DNA of 64,000 nt, from positions 16,064,148 through 16,128,147 of the forward strand of contig NC_092197.1 in the NCBI RefSeq assembly GCF_043641665.1, written 5' to 3'. The notes beneath the pieces are model-generated. The model did not search any database and was not told where the DNA came from. It worked only from the letters and a program-made list of their open reading frames with translations. This document shows, in pieces, positions 11,518-21,215 of the stretch (position 1 is the first letter of the stretch; every line of letters starts with the position of its first letter). This stretch comes from Enoplosus armatus (taxonomy: Eukaryota; Chordata; Actinopteri; Centrarchiformes; Enoplosidae). The position numbers and the translations under genes were made by a program.

Positions 11518-12824
11518 TTTTCTCCACTTGGGTAACTGAGCAGGTGTTCTGTGAGGGAAAATGGGGTTGCCCTGTCCTCGACCCGGTGCTGTGAATGATG
11601 GATGTTTTAACACAGAGGGCAAAGGTCAATGCTGAAGCAGGTCACAGAAGAAGATCAAAGTGGTTCTAGTTAACTACACAGGTTTTCTCTTCATCATTTT
11701 TACTCTCTTCAACTCACTCTCTCCAAGTGCAATATGAGGACATTTCTGGACAGATTTCTCTCTCTGTCCTTCCCTTACTCCCACTCTGTTTCAATCTGTC
11801 TCTCTCTCTAACTCACTCACACAAGCTCGAATTCTACAAACAAGACTGGCCTAAAAAATATGTATTATACATTAGTGCTCTCTATCCACAATATATGTGA
11901 GAGATTTGTGTAACCGTGTCAGTAAGTTTACAACAGTTGTGCAACTTCATGTTTAGGAAACCTTTTGATGAAGTAGGAGGGAAAAAAGCAAAAACAAAAC
12001 AAGAGAGCTGGGGTGCATGCAACCAAAAAGCATGCAATTAATTAGAATGTTACCTCAGTTTTCTGTCAGAATTTAGCACAGGTGAAAAAATGTTTTGATT
12101 GCATTTTGTAGGTTTGTATGTAGATACAGAAGTGTAAATTCCAATGCTTTAATGTGATAAATTCATATATTCCCATAATTCATATTTAGATTGCATCAGT
12201 ACAAATAGGCACACACTGACTCAGTACTACTGACGCAGAACTCAGGATTGTTGAGGGAATGGTAATGAACACCACACAATGAGTGAGTTGCACATACAGT
12301 ATGTCATTCTGGCTGTAAAACATCATCAATCAATACTGTCCAATCGTTAAAAAAAAGTTTAGTTTGTCCTCTCATCAGCAGAGCAGATGTACAATTGCAG
12401 CAGCTGTTAAAAAGCCTTAATTTTGAGTGGTCTCCTATTGTTGAGGGGGACGACAGCTTTATGGTGTACATGTGTTATATTATGTGTCACTGTCTTTGTG
12501 TAAGTTACCATGGACACACACTATTGAATCTTTCTGTATTCTGAATTTACATCAATATGATGTGTGTTTTTGACAGCACTCTTCAAACCAGATTAAATAT
12601 ACATTATAGATGATAAAGTCAGTGTTTTTTTTGTCTTTAAATCTGAAGCCTGTGACCTACATGTGACTGTGTCATGAAGCTCAAATTCTAATTCATATCA
12701 GCATTGCTATGTCAGTGAGCAATGATGACTGTAGGATGGAGGTGACATCCCTTGTCATTTTTACACTGTGCAGGCATGTCTTTCTGACATAGCTGTCAGG
12801 TCAGATTGGTATATGGGTTATATT
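11518..12824. other. Non-coding stretch, nothing recognised
   Basis: Includes a pyrimidine-rich patch around 11755-11825 (CTCTCTCTGTCC-type). No gene or named repeat is seen. Confidence 0.5.
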
Positions 12825-12863
12825 CTTGGACGAATATGACCAACTATCAAAAACACTTTGATA
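12825..12863 (+). repeat. 39-nt segment identical to 16644-16682
   Basis: These 39 bases, starting CTTGGACGAATATGACCAAC, occur again exactly at 16644-16682 in the same orientation, with unrelated flanks. This copy sits in otherwise plain sequence and is probably the source of the second copy. Confidence 0.95.
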
Positions 12864-13691
12864 TAGACATAGATTTTTGAATTTGGTATGAATGCCTCAT
12901 GGTGTGAATGCAGCCTTAAAAACATTAAAAATGACTGATGTGTAGTCAATTATGTTTGACACTGAAAATGAAAACAAAAGAAAATAAGATGACTTATAGC
13001 TGTTGACAAAAGGAATTAAAGGATCTCACAGTGGTGCCAGGCAATAAACAACCGGAGAGGGACAGTGCAGACATCATGTGTCACGGCTGCACACTTTGCT
13101 CGTACAACTGCTCACAATGTTCCATCTCTCTTGAGATTTACACACTCCAGCTCCACTCTTAATGAGAGTGCTAATCATCCAATGCACTGGACCAGACAGA
13201 CAATACTTTATCCATCCTCGGGGTACAGACGTGAAAATAATGATTCATTAACTCAGGTGAAGAAGGGTATGCGATTAAATCAATATTTTTATTACGGCAC
13301 CCTCCATCTGAACCCTCTATTTAAGAGCACAAAGGCCATTTCTTGTGTTTGTTCTAATCGTTGTCATTGAAGATATTTATTGACATGTCATTTGCCCTTT
13401 CATACAGTCTCGTTCACAATCTCTTTAAATCATTATATTAACCAAATATATAGATTATCATCCTTTCAAACAGTTGGCGAAGACCCTTAAATGGGACTTG
13501 AAAAACAGTGCTGATTACCATGGAATGAGTTACTTTCCACTTTTAAGCCTTTAAACTACTGTACAGGCCACTTTCATTACAGTAGTTGCCATTGGTAACA
13601 TGTACAATTAAGGTCTGTATCAGAACTGGATTCATATATCACTTAAAAAAATTCTCTTGAGCTTTTAAACTCGAGTTGGGTTAAAGGTCAC
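12864..13691. other. Repeat-free block, possible conserved element
   Basis: The stretch about 13010-13420 lacks visible repeats. It has runs such as AATGATTCATTAACTCAGG and ATTAAATCAATATTTTTATT with TAAT cores. That is compatible with a developmental enhancer, but conservation cannot be judged from one sequence. Confidence 0.3.
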
Positions 13692-13840
13692 TTAACTAAA
13701 ATGGTGAACATGCCAAAAAATGATACCTGCTAAACATCATCGTGATGGCATTGCCAATGTGAGCAGATTAGCATGCTGGCATTAGCATTTAGCTTAAAGC
13801 GTTGCTGTACAGCCTCACAGAGCCGGTGGCGTGGCTGTAG
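13692..13840 (+). repeat. Family F1, copy 2 (3' part)
   Basis: Matches the downstream half of family F1: ACTAAAATGGTGAACATG, then repeated TTAGCAT motifs, then TACAGCCTCACAGAGCCGG and GGCGTGGCTGTAG. The related 3' half occurs at 38255-38455, and its last segment (CAGCCTCAC followed by GAGCTGTAGACTCTTAAG) near 39265-39300. The 5' half is absent. Confidence 0.7.
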
Positions 13841-14372
13841 TGTTGTCTTTCGATCTTTTGTGAAAAAGAGAGAATGAAAACACATACCATACACTGATCT
13901 GAAATGAACAAAACGTCTTGATGATTTAAAATTTGCTCATTGACAGTATTTCATGGTTTATTAAACAAATGTTTATTGCCTTTGTGTACAAGAAATGGTA
14001 TTCAAAGGACACATTTATTACGGTTCAGAAGGTGGAACAAGACATGCATTTAATATCTCTCACTGCATATTTAACCTTGTCTGTGTAGTCTTTCCATCAT
14101 TGTGATGGTATTTGAATCAGACATTAGCTGTGCTGGAAGTGTTACAGAAGTGTTACTAGGTCAGACCTAGTAAAATTGCGAATGTGACTTTTACAGAAAA
14201 GTTACTCGAAGGTGAACAGGAGACTTACATCTAAAATTGCCAGCACAATTATGTAATGTTGTCTATGTCTAAAAGGGGCTTTTCACACATGGTTATGTCA
14301 GAGGATCCAACATGCAGCTCTCATGCCATTTAGAAACATAAAAACAGGCAAAGATGGCAGCCCTCGGGACAG

Positions 14373-14981
14373 CTGCATGGATGAGTGACAAATTTTATGA
14401 GGAAGTATATGTGAGACTGTCGCTCCCTGCGGTGGAATAACTTAGTGACTCAACGTGAGGCTGTCAGTGAATGACACTACGACGAGGACACAGGAGGAAC
14501 CCAGTCCACTCCATCACACCTTGGCAAAGCAAATATCCTGACTGGGGTACAGTTGTTCTTTGAGCTGAATGCTAACAATGCTAATATGCAGTTTACCATG
14601 TTCACTAGGGTGTTAGCGTGCTATGTTTTGCTGGTAAGCAGTAAAAAGGTACAGCTGAGGCTGATGGGATTGTCATTAGCGCTACAGGTGGTCATGTGAC
14701 AAAAAATTACATTTTGACCTGATGTTGGCGATACATGAAAAGTTAAGGCATCAGTTATTAGTTATTACAATTCATCCTTAGGGGAACGTGAGTGTTTGTA
14801 CCAAATTTCATGACAATCCATCATGTAGTTTTTGAGGAAACATCAGCGGATCACCAAAGTTAATGGACTTCATCCTCTTGGGACCATGAATGTCTGCACA
14901 ATATGACAAGGCAATCCATCTAATATGTGTTGAGATATTTAAATCTGGACATAAATTGTGAACTACCTGACTGATAGACTG
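14373..14981 (-). repeat. Composite repeat, left arm (B then A)
   Basis: A 170-bp segment B (14373-14542, starting CTGCATGGATGAGTGACA) is followed directly by a 439-bp segment A (14543-14981) that belongs to dispersed family F1 in reverse orientation. Both segments recur on the opposite strand at 16151-16797, but there the order is A then B when read in the same sense. By eye the two copies are roughly 93-95% identical. No coding capacity. Confidence 0.9.
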
Positions 14982-15337
14982 AAAAAGAAGTCTGTAAAAT
15001 GTAGAATAGATAAAGGGGTCTCAATACTTTCCTATGCCAATATGCTCTCCAGTATGTCACCAGTGTATGTACAGTTAACAAAACTGATTACTTCAAAACA
15101 TATCACTCTCTGTGAGAGCCATTGTAATGCATAGTGAGTGTGGTGACAAATGCTATGTCTGGTGATCCTTAAAGGTTGCCCTTTACAGAGCCAAGCGTCA
15201 GTGCACTTATTCAGCTGTGCCTCGACTCTCCCTGTGATGCTGCAGGAGCGTCACCCTCTGTCCAGGGACTTTTGAAAGGTGAAAACTTTCACAGCACTTT
15301 ATAGTAAAACTAACACACCCACAGATCAAGACAGCAG

Positions 15338-15540
15338 GCTGGTGCAGTGAGTAAGGAGAATCTGGGGCCTAAAAAAAATAAAAGCTCCTTTCAGAAACCA
15401 TCCAGGTGTCCTTGAGCAAGATACTGAATCCTTAGCAGCTGCATAAGCTCTGCTCTGCTGCTGATTCTTACCTCTTAGTAGCTTGCGGAGGAGGAAGCAG
15501 AAAGACAATTACTCAATGGGGATCAATAAAGTATTATGTA
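15338..15540 (+). repeat. Probable SINE
   Basis: The head GGTGCAGTGAGTAAGGAGAA resembles a degenerate tRNA-derived promoter region. The middle GTGTCCTTGAGCAAGATACT is a motif shared by several fish tRNA-derived SINEs and is also present at 28507-28522. The tail AATGGGGATCAATAAAGTAT matches the LINE-derived 3' ends of such SINEs. The unit is diverged, has no long reading frame and no obvious target duplication. Confidence 0.6.
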
Positions 15541-16150
15541 AATTTTTTTGGAGTCCTGGGCTATTTTATGTCTTGCTGAAGTGTTCCTAAAGTCTCATAC
15601 AATTGGTCTGTTAAGATAATATAACATGAACTATTGTTGTATTTGAATTGCAAAACCTCATTCAGTTTTCATTATGCTGATGGAGAATGCGTGTGTACAA
15701 GAAGTGTGGATCAGTCCTACTGCCAATCTTCCATGTACCGGAGACATCAAGGACCAAGGGCACGGCCAGTCAAAGTGATGAATTTCCCCCATTGATGTCT
15801 CCCTCTTTATCCGATGCGTATTCACAGGTCCAAACACAACCACATGAAAAGCCCTTGATATAAGAGTCAGTGTTCCCTTTGATTAGTGTGCTGGCTTGAG
15901 GATCCTGTGACATGAGAAAGGAAGTGGATACAGATGTCTATCACATACAGTTAAGCCTCCCTGTATTTATAAAAGGTAGTGTTTGATTTCAAAAGGCTCC
16001 GGTTGTTGCAGGCAGGTCTCGATCAGTTACGCTGTCTTCAGACTCAGTTGGAGGTGTTTTATATCTGGCTCTTGATTTCGTTCTCGAGTATCCTTCTTTG
16101 CCAGGACAAATATCCTTCAAGGCCGGCTGAAGCAGCCATGAGAAGCTTCT
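15541..16150. other. Non-coding stretch between repeats
   Basis: No supported gene or repeat. Short reading frames only (up to about 60-83 codons). Confidence 0.5.
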
Positions 16151-16797
16151 GTCAGGATTGTTTGCTTTGCCAAGGTGTGATGGAGTGGACTGGGTTCCTC
16201 CTGTGTCCTCGTCGTAGTGTCATTCACTGACAGCCTCACGTTGAGTGACTAAGTTATTCCACCGCAGGGAGGGACAGTCTCACATATACTTTCTCAAAAA
16301 CTGTGTCACTCATCCATGCAGTCTATCAGTCGATTGGTTCAAAACTTGTGTCCAGATTGAAATATTTCAACACCTATTGGATGGATTGCCTTGACATTTT
16401 GTGCAGACATTCATGGTCCCCAGAGGATGAAGTCTATTAACTTTGGTGATCCGCTGACGTTTCCTCAAAAACCATATGATGGATTGTCATGAAATTTGAT
16501 ACAAACACTCATGTTCCCCTAAGGATGAATTGTAATAAATTAGCTGATCCCTTAACTTTTCATGTATCGCCATCATCAGGTCAAAATGTAATTTTTTGTC
16601 ACATGACCACCTGCAGAGCTAATGACAATCCCATCAGCCTCAGCTTGGACGAATATGACCAACTATCAAAAACACTTTGATAAAAAGGTACTTTTTACTG
16701 CTTACTAGCAAACGTAACACCCTAGTGAACATGGTAAACAGCATATTAGCATTGTTAGCATTCAGGTCAAAGAACAGCTGCACCCCAGTACAGCCTC
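16151..16797 (+). repeat. Composite repeat, right arm (permuted and inverted)
   Basis: Segment B' (16151-16321) and segment A' (16319-16797) are the reverse complements of B and A in the left arm. Because B' precedes A' on the plus strand, the sense order is A-B, the circular permutation of the left arm's B-A. A' contains an additional insert of about 42 bp (near 16645-16686) that the left arm lacks. Flanking family-F1 sequence (TACAGCCTCACAGAGC) continues past 16797. Confidence 0.9.
16644..16682 (+). repeat. 39-nt insert copied from 12825-12863
   Basis: Exact 39-nt match to 12825-12863. It interrupts the A' segment: the left arm reads directly from AAAAAGGTAC to AGCTGAGGCTG at the equivalent site, while here the insert plus AAAAAG separates them. 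It looks like filler DNA from break repair. Confidence 0.9.
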
Positions 16798-16810
16798 ACA
16801 GAGCTTCCAG

Positions 16811-17296
16811 CGACACTGCAGACTTGGTATTGTTTCTCCCATTAAATTCTAAAAGTCTTATTTTATTAATACAACTGAAACATCGGCCAGTGATTTCCAG
16901 TACAAATAGACATGTTTGAATGTGTTAGTATCATTAAAAGAGAGGATCACTGCACTAGAATTTAGAAAATAACACTAAATAAAAAAAAAAATCAAAATTC
17001 AAACAAGTTGTACTGGAAAGAGTTGCACTGGTTCATATTTTCACAAGACTTTTAGGACTCAATAACAGACAACTTGATCAAATATAAAAAGTATAGAAAC
17101 ATCTCATTCATATACGCATTTACAAGCGTTGTTGTAAAACTACACGTTGGGCGAAGATGTATCCTGTTTGTTTGATCTGCAATAAATTAGAGTAGATTTT
17201 ATTATATACTGCATTCATGCCGGGTTCTTTTCTTGGTACTGAGCCAAACCACAGATATACAAATAAACAAAAGTAAAGCTCACAACCTTTCCTGCT
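16811..17296. other. Non-coding stretch, nothing recognised
   Basis: AT-rich, with an 11-12 base A run near 16979. No gene or transposon end was identified. Confidence 0.5.
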
Positions 17297-17331
17297 AAAT
17301 AATAATAATAATAATAGTAATAATAATAATA
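17297..17331. repeat. (AAT)n tract, tail of antisense LINE
   Basis: AAT repeats with one AGT interruption. On the minus strand this is the ATT-type tail that ends the adjacent L2-group LINE. Confidence 0.9.
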
Positions 17332-17712
17332 CATTTTATTTATAGAGCACTTTACATACTCAAAGACATTTTACATAGTTAAAATAGTGATAAAAGCAAC
17401 ATATTACAAACATAAAACATACAATAATCAGACGTTAATCACACATTAAAAGCAGTTTTGAAGAGGTGAGTTTTGATTAATGATTTGAACATGGGCACTT
17501 TGGTGCAGTCACGGATGTGTTTGGGGAGAGAGTTCCAGAGGGAGGAGGCAGCTACAAGGCTCTGTCGCCCCAGGTTCTGTGCTTGGTCCTGAGAGGTGGA
17601 GATAGGAGGTTGGTGTCAGAGGAGCGGAGGCTGCGGGAAGGAGTGTGGTGGTGGAGCAGATCGGTGAGGTAGGATGGGGCCTCGTTATGGTGGACTTTGT
17701 GAGAGAGGAGGT
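17297..17712 (-). pseudogene. L2/CR1-group LINE 3' end with ORF2 C-terminus
   Basis: On the minus strand the sequence encodes APSYLTDLLHHHTPSRSLRS, then SDTNLL, GDRAL, SSLWNSLP and FKSLIKTHLFKTAF before a stop. This is the characteristic C-terminus of L2/CR1-group fish LINE ORF2. About 130 bp of 3' UTR and an ATT-repeat tail follow. The element is 5'-truncated near 17712, a normal result of incomplete reverse transcription. The frame is nearly clean, so this copy is younger than the LINE relic at 40.9-42.5 kb. It abuts a Tc1-like relic. Confidence 0.88.
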
Positions 17713-17734
17713 TTGAACTGACTAAAAAATGTAT

Positions 17735-18120
17735 TCAGACAACTTGTCATTAACTGCGCATGAAGGGCCTTGGTAAGAAACATAACTGAAAGCCCAACAG
17801 ACCAGTGTCAGAGTTTCTCTGCAGAGATGGCAGAACCTTACAGAAGGACAGCCCTCTCTGCAGCACTCCATCCATCATGCCCTTATGGAAGCTGCTGCTG
17901 AATAAATGGCATATGACAGCTTGCTTGCTTCTCTGGCCTGAATGTCAAGCCTTACATCTGGCAAAAAACGGGTAGCACTTATGGCATACTTAATGTCATC
18001 CCTTTGGTGGCGACGTATAGTGGCAGCAACATGCTCAGTGGGTTGAAAGAGCATTCAGGACTTACAGAATGATGAACAGAGTGAGAGATGCTTGACAAAG
18101 ATTGCTACTTGTGTGTGGCT
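17735..18120 (+). pseudogene. Tc1-like transposase relic, internally deleted
   Basis: Nucleotide motifs in order match the salmonid-type Tc1 transposase gene: GGGCCTTGGTAAGAAA, CAGAGTTTCTCTGCAGAGAT, GAACCTTACAGAAGGACAGC, CTCTGCAGCACTCCATCC and GGCCTGAATGTCAAGCC, followed by a GGCAGCAACATGCTCAGTGG motif. About 100 bp of the normal gene are missing between ATGACAGCTTGCTTG and TCTCTGGCCTGAATG. Stops and small indels make it inactive. The terminal repeats are not clear; GTATTCAGAC near 17730 may be left over from the left end. No catalytic core is complete. Confidence 0.85.
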
Positions 18121-18365
18121 TTGGAATTAGTTTCCGAAGGTCCTTGAGTTCAAACAAAAGATCCCGTTGATAACTGTGATACCTGATGTTCTGCTTTTGG
18201 ACACACCCCGTCAATTTTTCTTCAAAATTCCTTTAGGCTTAAGTAACTACATATATAAGTAGAGGTATAAGTGTGTAAAGCTGACATACTACAGAACACT
18301 CTATCAATCTATCAGCATATATAAAGTATAGAATGAAGGGTATGAATGTATGAAAATCTGGTTGT

Positions 18366-18400
18366 TAATAATAATAATGATAATAATAATAATAATAATA
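18366..18400. repeat. (AAT)n microsatellite
   Basis: AAT repeats interrupted once by GAT. No LINE body is recognisable on either side. Confidence 0.9.
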
Positions 18401-20880
18401 GTTCACTTTGGCAGAATGTTCATTGCTAGTATTAAATCATAGCTGTGATGGTAGAAATGCATACATGGGCTGGCATATGATTGCCAAGTGAAACGACAGG
18501 GCGACATTAGATGCATTACTTTCTTGGCTAAAAAGTGCAATCACCATATACTCTATTTTTTTTTTGCAAGCAAACTTTCAATGCTCCTTTTCCAAATGAA
18601 TGATTCTTATACATAGCAGATACTGCAAGGTTAAAGTAGGCAACAAAAACAACTTGCCAAAAGGTTGTCTTCACAAAAAAAGCAAAAAATCCCAGTATAT
18701 ACTGAATTAATTGGTAATAAACAGTGATTTGTTAATTTTTGGCCAGCACTAGTCCGGATAAGAAAATCTGACTTGGCACCATTGTCTTCATTTTAATCTT
18801 TCAGCTTGCCCTCATTTCTCGGTTTGCTTCAGTAATACATATTCCTCCACATCCAACACAATACTGTGCAGTGGTACAGAACAATACACTAATTTGGAAC
18901 AAGTTGAGAATTAAGACGTGTTTTCTCTAGGCATTAACTAGTGCATGCATAATACATTCTTGTTTTAATAAATCCCATTGAGCAAGTGGCTTTCTGCACA
19001 ATGCTTCACACCTGACACGTCCTAATACTTTTCCTAAAATGAGCAAAATCAGTTCGATCCATACTGTGTGTCAACGCAATTTTGCAGCTGGTTAACATCC
19101 AGGAATATTTCAAAAACAAAAGCATTAGTAGCTACATAATCATTTAGTCAATACGGGCTACAGTTATTTCAGTAAATGAAAGGGAATATTCCCCTGCTCC
19201 GTCTTAATTAGTTCAGAGGTGGAACAAACAAAACTGTGCGCTGTGCAAATGTGCACTGATAGCATTTACTAAATTGAACACCATATTCTTGATGCTGTTT
19301 CCTTGGTTTGACATTTCCCTCTTGGGTGCATAGTATAAATACTCAAACAAGATACAGAATCAGCTATCAGTGAAATTACAACATAAATTTGATTCATGCG
19401 GCTCAGTGCTGGTTTCTTCTGGGACATCTTGAGAGATTTGGGCCATCCCTGTTATTGTGACTACGCAGTAAGTATAAGCTGCGGAACTGTATTTACACTA
19501 CCATTTAATGTATTCAGATTGGATGACGAGACAGAAACTGTGTTTGAGAAATGTCTTTAATGAAAAAGAAAATGCTGTCCTGCCTGTATGTTAACATATT
19601 AACGAGGAGGTAAATAATGGGGTGGGTTATCTGTTCCAGTTTTGGGATCGTGGAGTATTTTTTTCCTCGGTTGCAGCAGGTTGTTTTCCATTCTGCTCTG
19701 AGCTGATTCACTGTTAATTGGCTGAAAATGGCCTCCAGAATGTCGGTGTGTGTGCAGTTCATTAAGCTGCACAGATAAGCTCATCATAATTTACACATTG
19801 AACGGGGGACCTTTTCTGTGCTTCCTCATTTATATTATAGTCTCATAGTGGATGATACCACCTCAACTCATTTGGTTGAAAACAAAACATGCAATCATGA
19901 CAATAACAGCAGCCCTTAGCAGCCCAGGAAATATGGTATTTTGTTAGGCTTATCAGATTGGCGAACAAACCCATAATACAAATGTTAACCTCATCCTGCT
20001 CCATGACTGCTCTCTACACCAGCAGCTTGGAGAAAAGGTAGGCCCCCCCTCCAAATATCAATTAAAGGGCATCTCATTCGTCCTCCTCCCACCTCCTCCA
20101 CAGTGGACACGACTATTAGCTGTGAAGTAATTAAAAGTGGCACAGACATATGAAAACCCTACTAATGACTCCATAAACCTTTCATTCTGGGACTATCAGC
20201 TGCTCACCCATGTGGAAGGAGTTCATTGTGCCGTACTGTGAGCTCAAGAGCTGGTGAGACGGTCATACCCCTGCCCAGGAGACAGGAAGGGGATTATTAG
20301 CTGTAAACTGAGCTATTCAAAACAGTAATGCAGTGCTGTGTGGGAGAAACTGAATCCCCTTGCCTTTGTTTTGTTTACTTACTGCAAATAACCTAAAATT
20401 ACAAAATACACTTTGGGGACATGTATGTTGAGATTGTATATAATTGGAAATGAGCCAGGTCAAATTGAATATGGCCTGTATATTAACCACTCTAATAATG
20501 CACCTTGCCATATCTCTGTCCTTAGGCGACATCTGTCTCCCATGAAGACGCTGATTGCCTGAGTGGTTCACCAAAGACTGGTTCTTTGTATATACTTATC
20601 TCTTAATTGGCAAGCTCTCCAGTCATAACAGGACTCCTAATTAGTGCTTTATTAAAGACAGGTCCACTGGAAAGGTCAACTACTCAAACCCATATGTAAT
20701 AACATGTAGGCACTGTGAGCGTGCTTTATAGGCAAAAGTGCAGTATGTTGTCTGGTGCAGGTTCCATAAGAAATGTCATATGATATCATATTATAAATGG
20801 ATGTTTTAGATATTTTAGATTTTAGTTGGATAGAGGGTGGTCTGAAATGCTGCTCATTACGAGGTACACTAGCTGCGCCA
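18401..20880. other. Non-coding stretch, nothing recognised
   Basis: No gene or repeat family identified. The portion about 19750-20320 is repeat-free and moderately complex, and could include conserved non-coding DNA. Confidence 0.4.
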
Positions 20881-21075
20881 GTCAGTCGGTCCACCACTTT
20901 TGTCCAGACTGAAATATCTCAACAACTATTGGATTGGATTGCCATGAAATTTGGTACAGATCCACGGTGGCCAGATGAATCCTAAAGACTTTGGTGAGAC
21001 TTGTGGTTTTGAATGAAATGTCTCAACAACAATTGGATGGAATTCCATGACATTTGGTAGAGATGTTCATGTTCT
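20881..21075 (+). repeat. Family F1, copy 5 (partial, two subunits)
   Basis: Begins GTCAGTCGGTCCACCACTTT, followed by CTGAAATATCTCAACAACTA and TTGGATTGGATTGCCATG. A second diverged subunit starts at about 21019 with ATGTCTCAACAACAATTGG. This shows that the family has internal tandem subunits. Confidence 0.75.
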
Positions 21076-21139
21076 GCACTGAACTTTCACCTGACTTCCT
21101 TCACTGTACAGGGCTGTATGAGAAGTTTTCTTGGAAAAC

Positions 21140-21215
21140 ACAGTAGCTCAGTAATTACTGCTCTTACATCACATACAGAGGATGTTTGAACCTGGGTTCA
21201 AACCGCATTGTGGCA
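21140..21215 (+). repeat. tRNA-like SINE head (degenerate)
   Basis: ACAGTAGCTCAGTAATTACT resembles an RNA polymerase III A box, and CTGGGTTCAAACC about 50 bp later resembles a B box. Similar heads belong to common fish tRNA-derived SINEs. No cloverleaf is convincing, so I do not call a tRNA gene. The SINE body and tail are not recognisable. Confidence 0.45.

Noticed and set aside
21140..21215. Possible tRNA gene
   Set aside because: The boxes are present but the anticodon and acceptor stems are not convincing; a SINE head is more likely.
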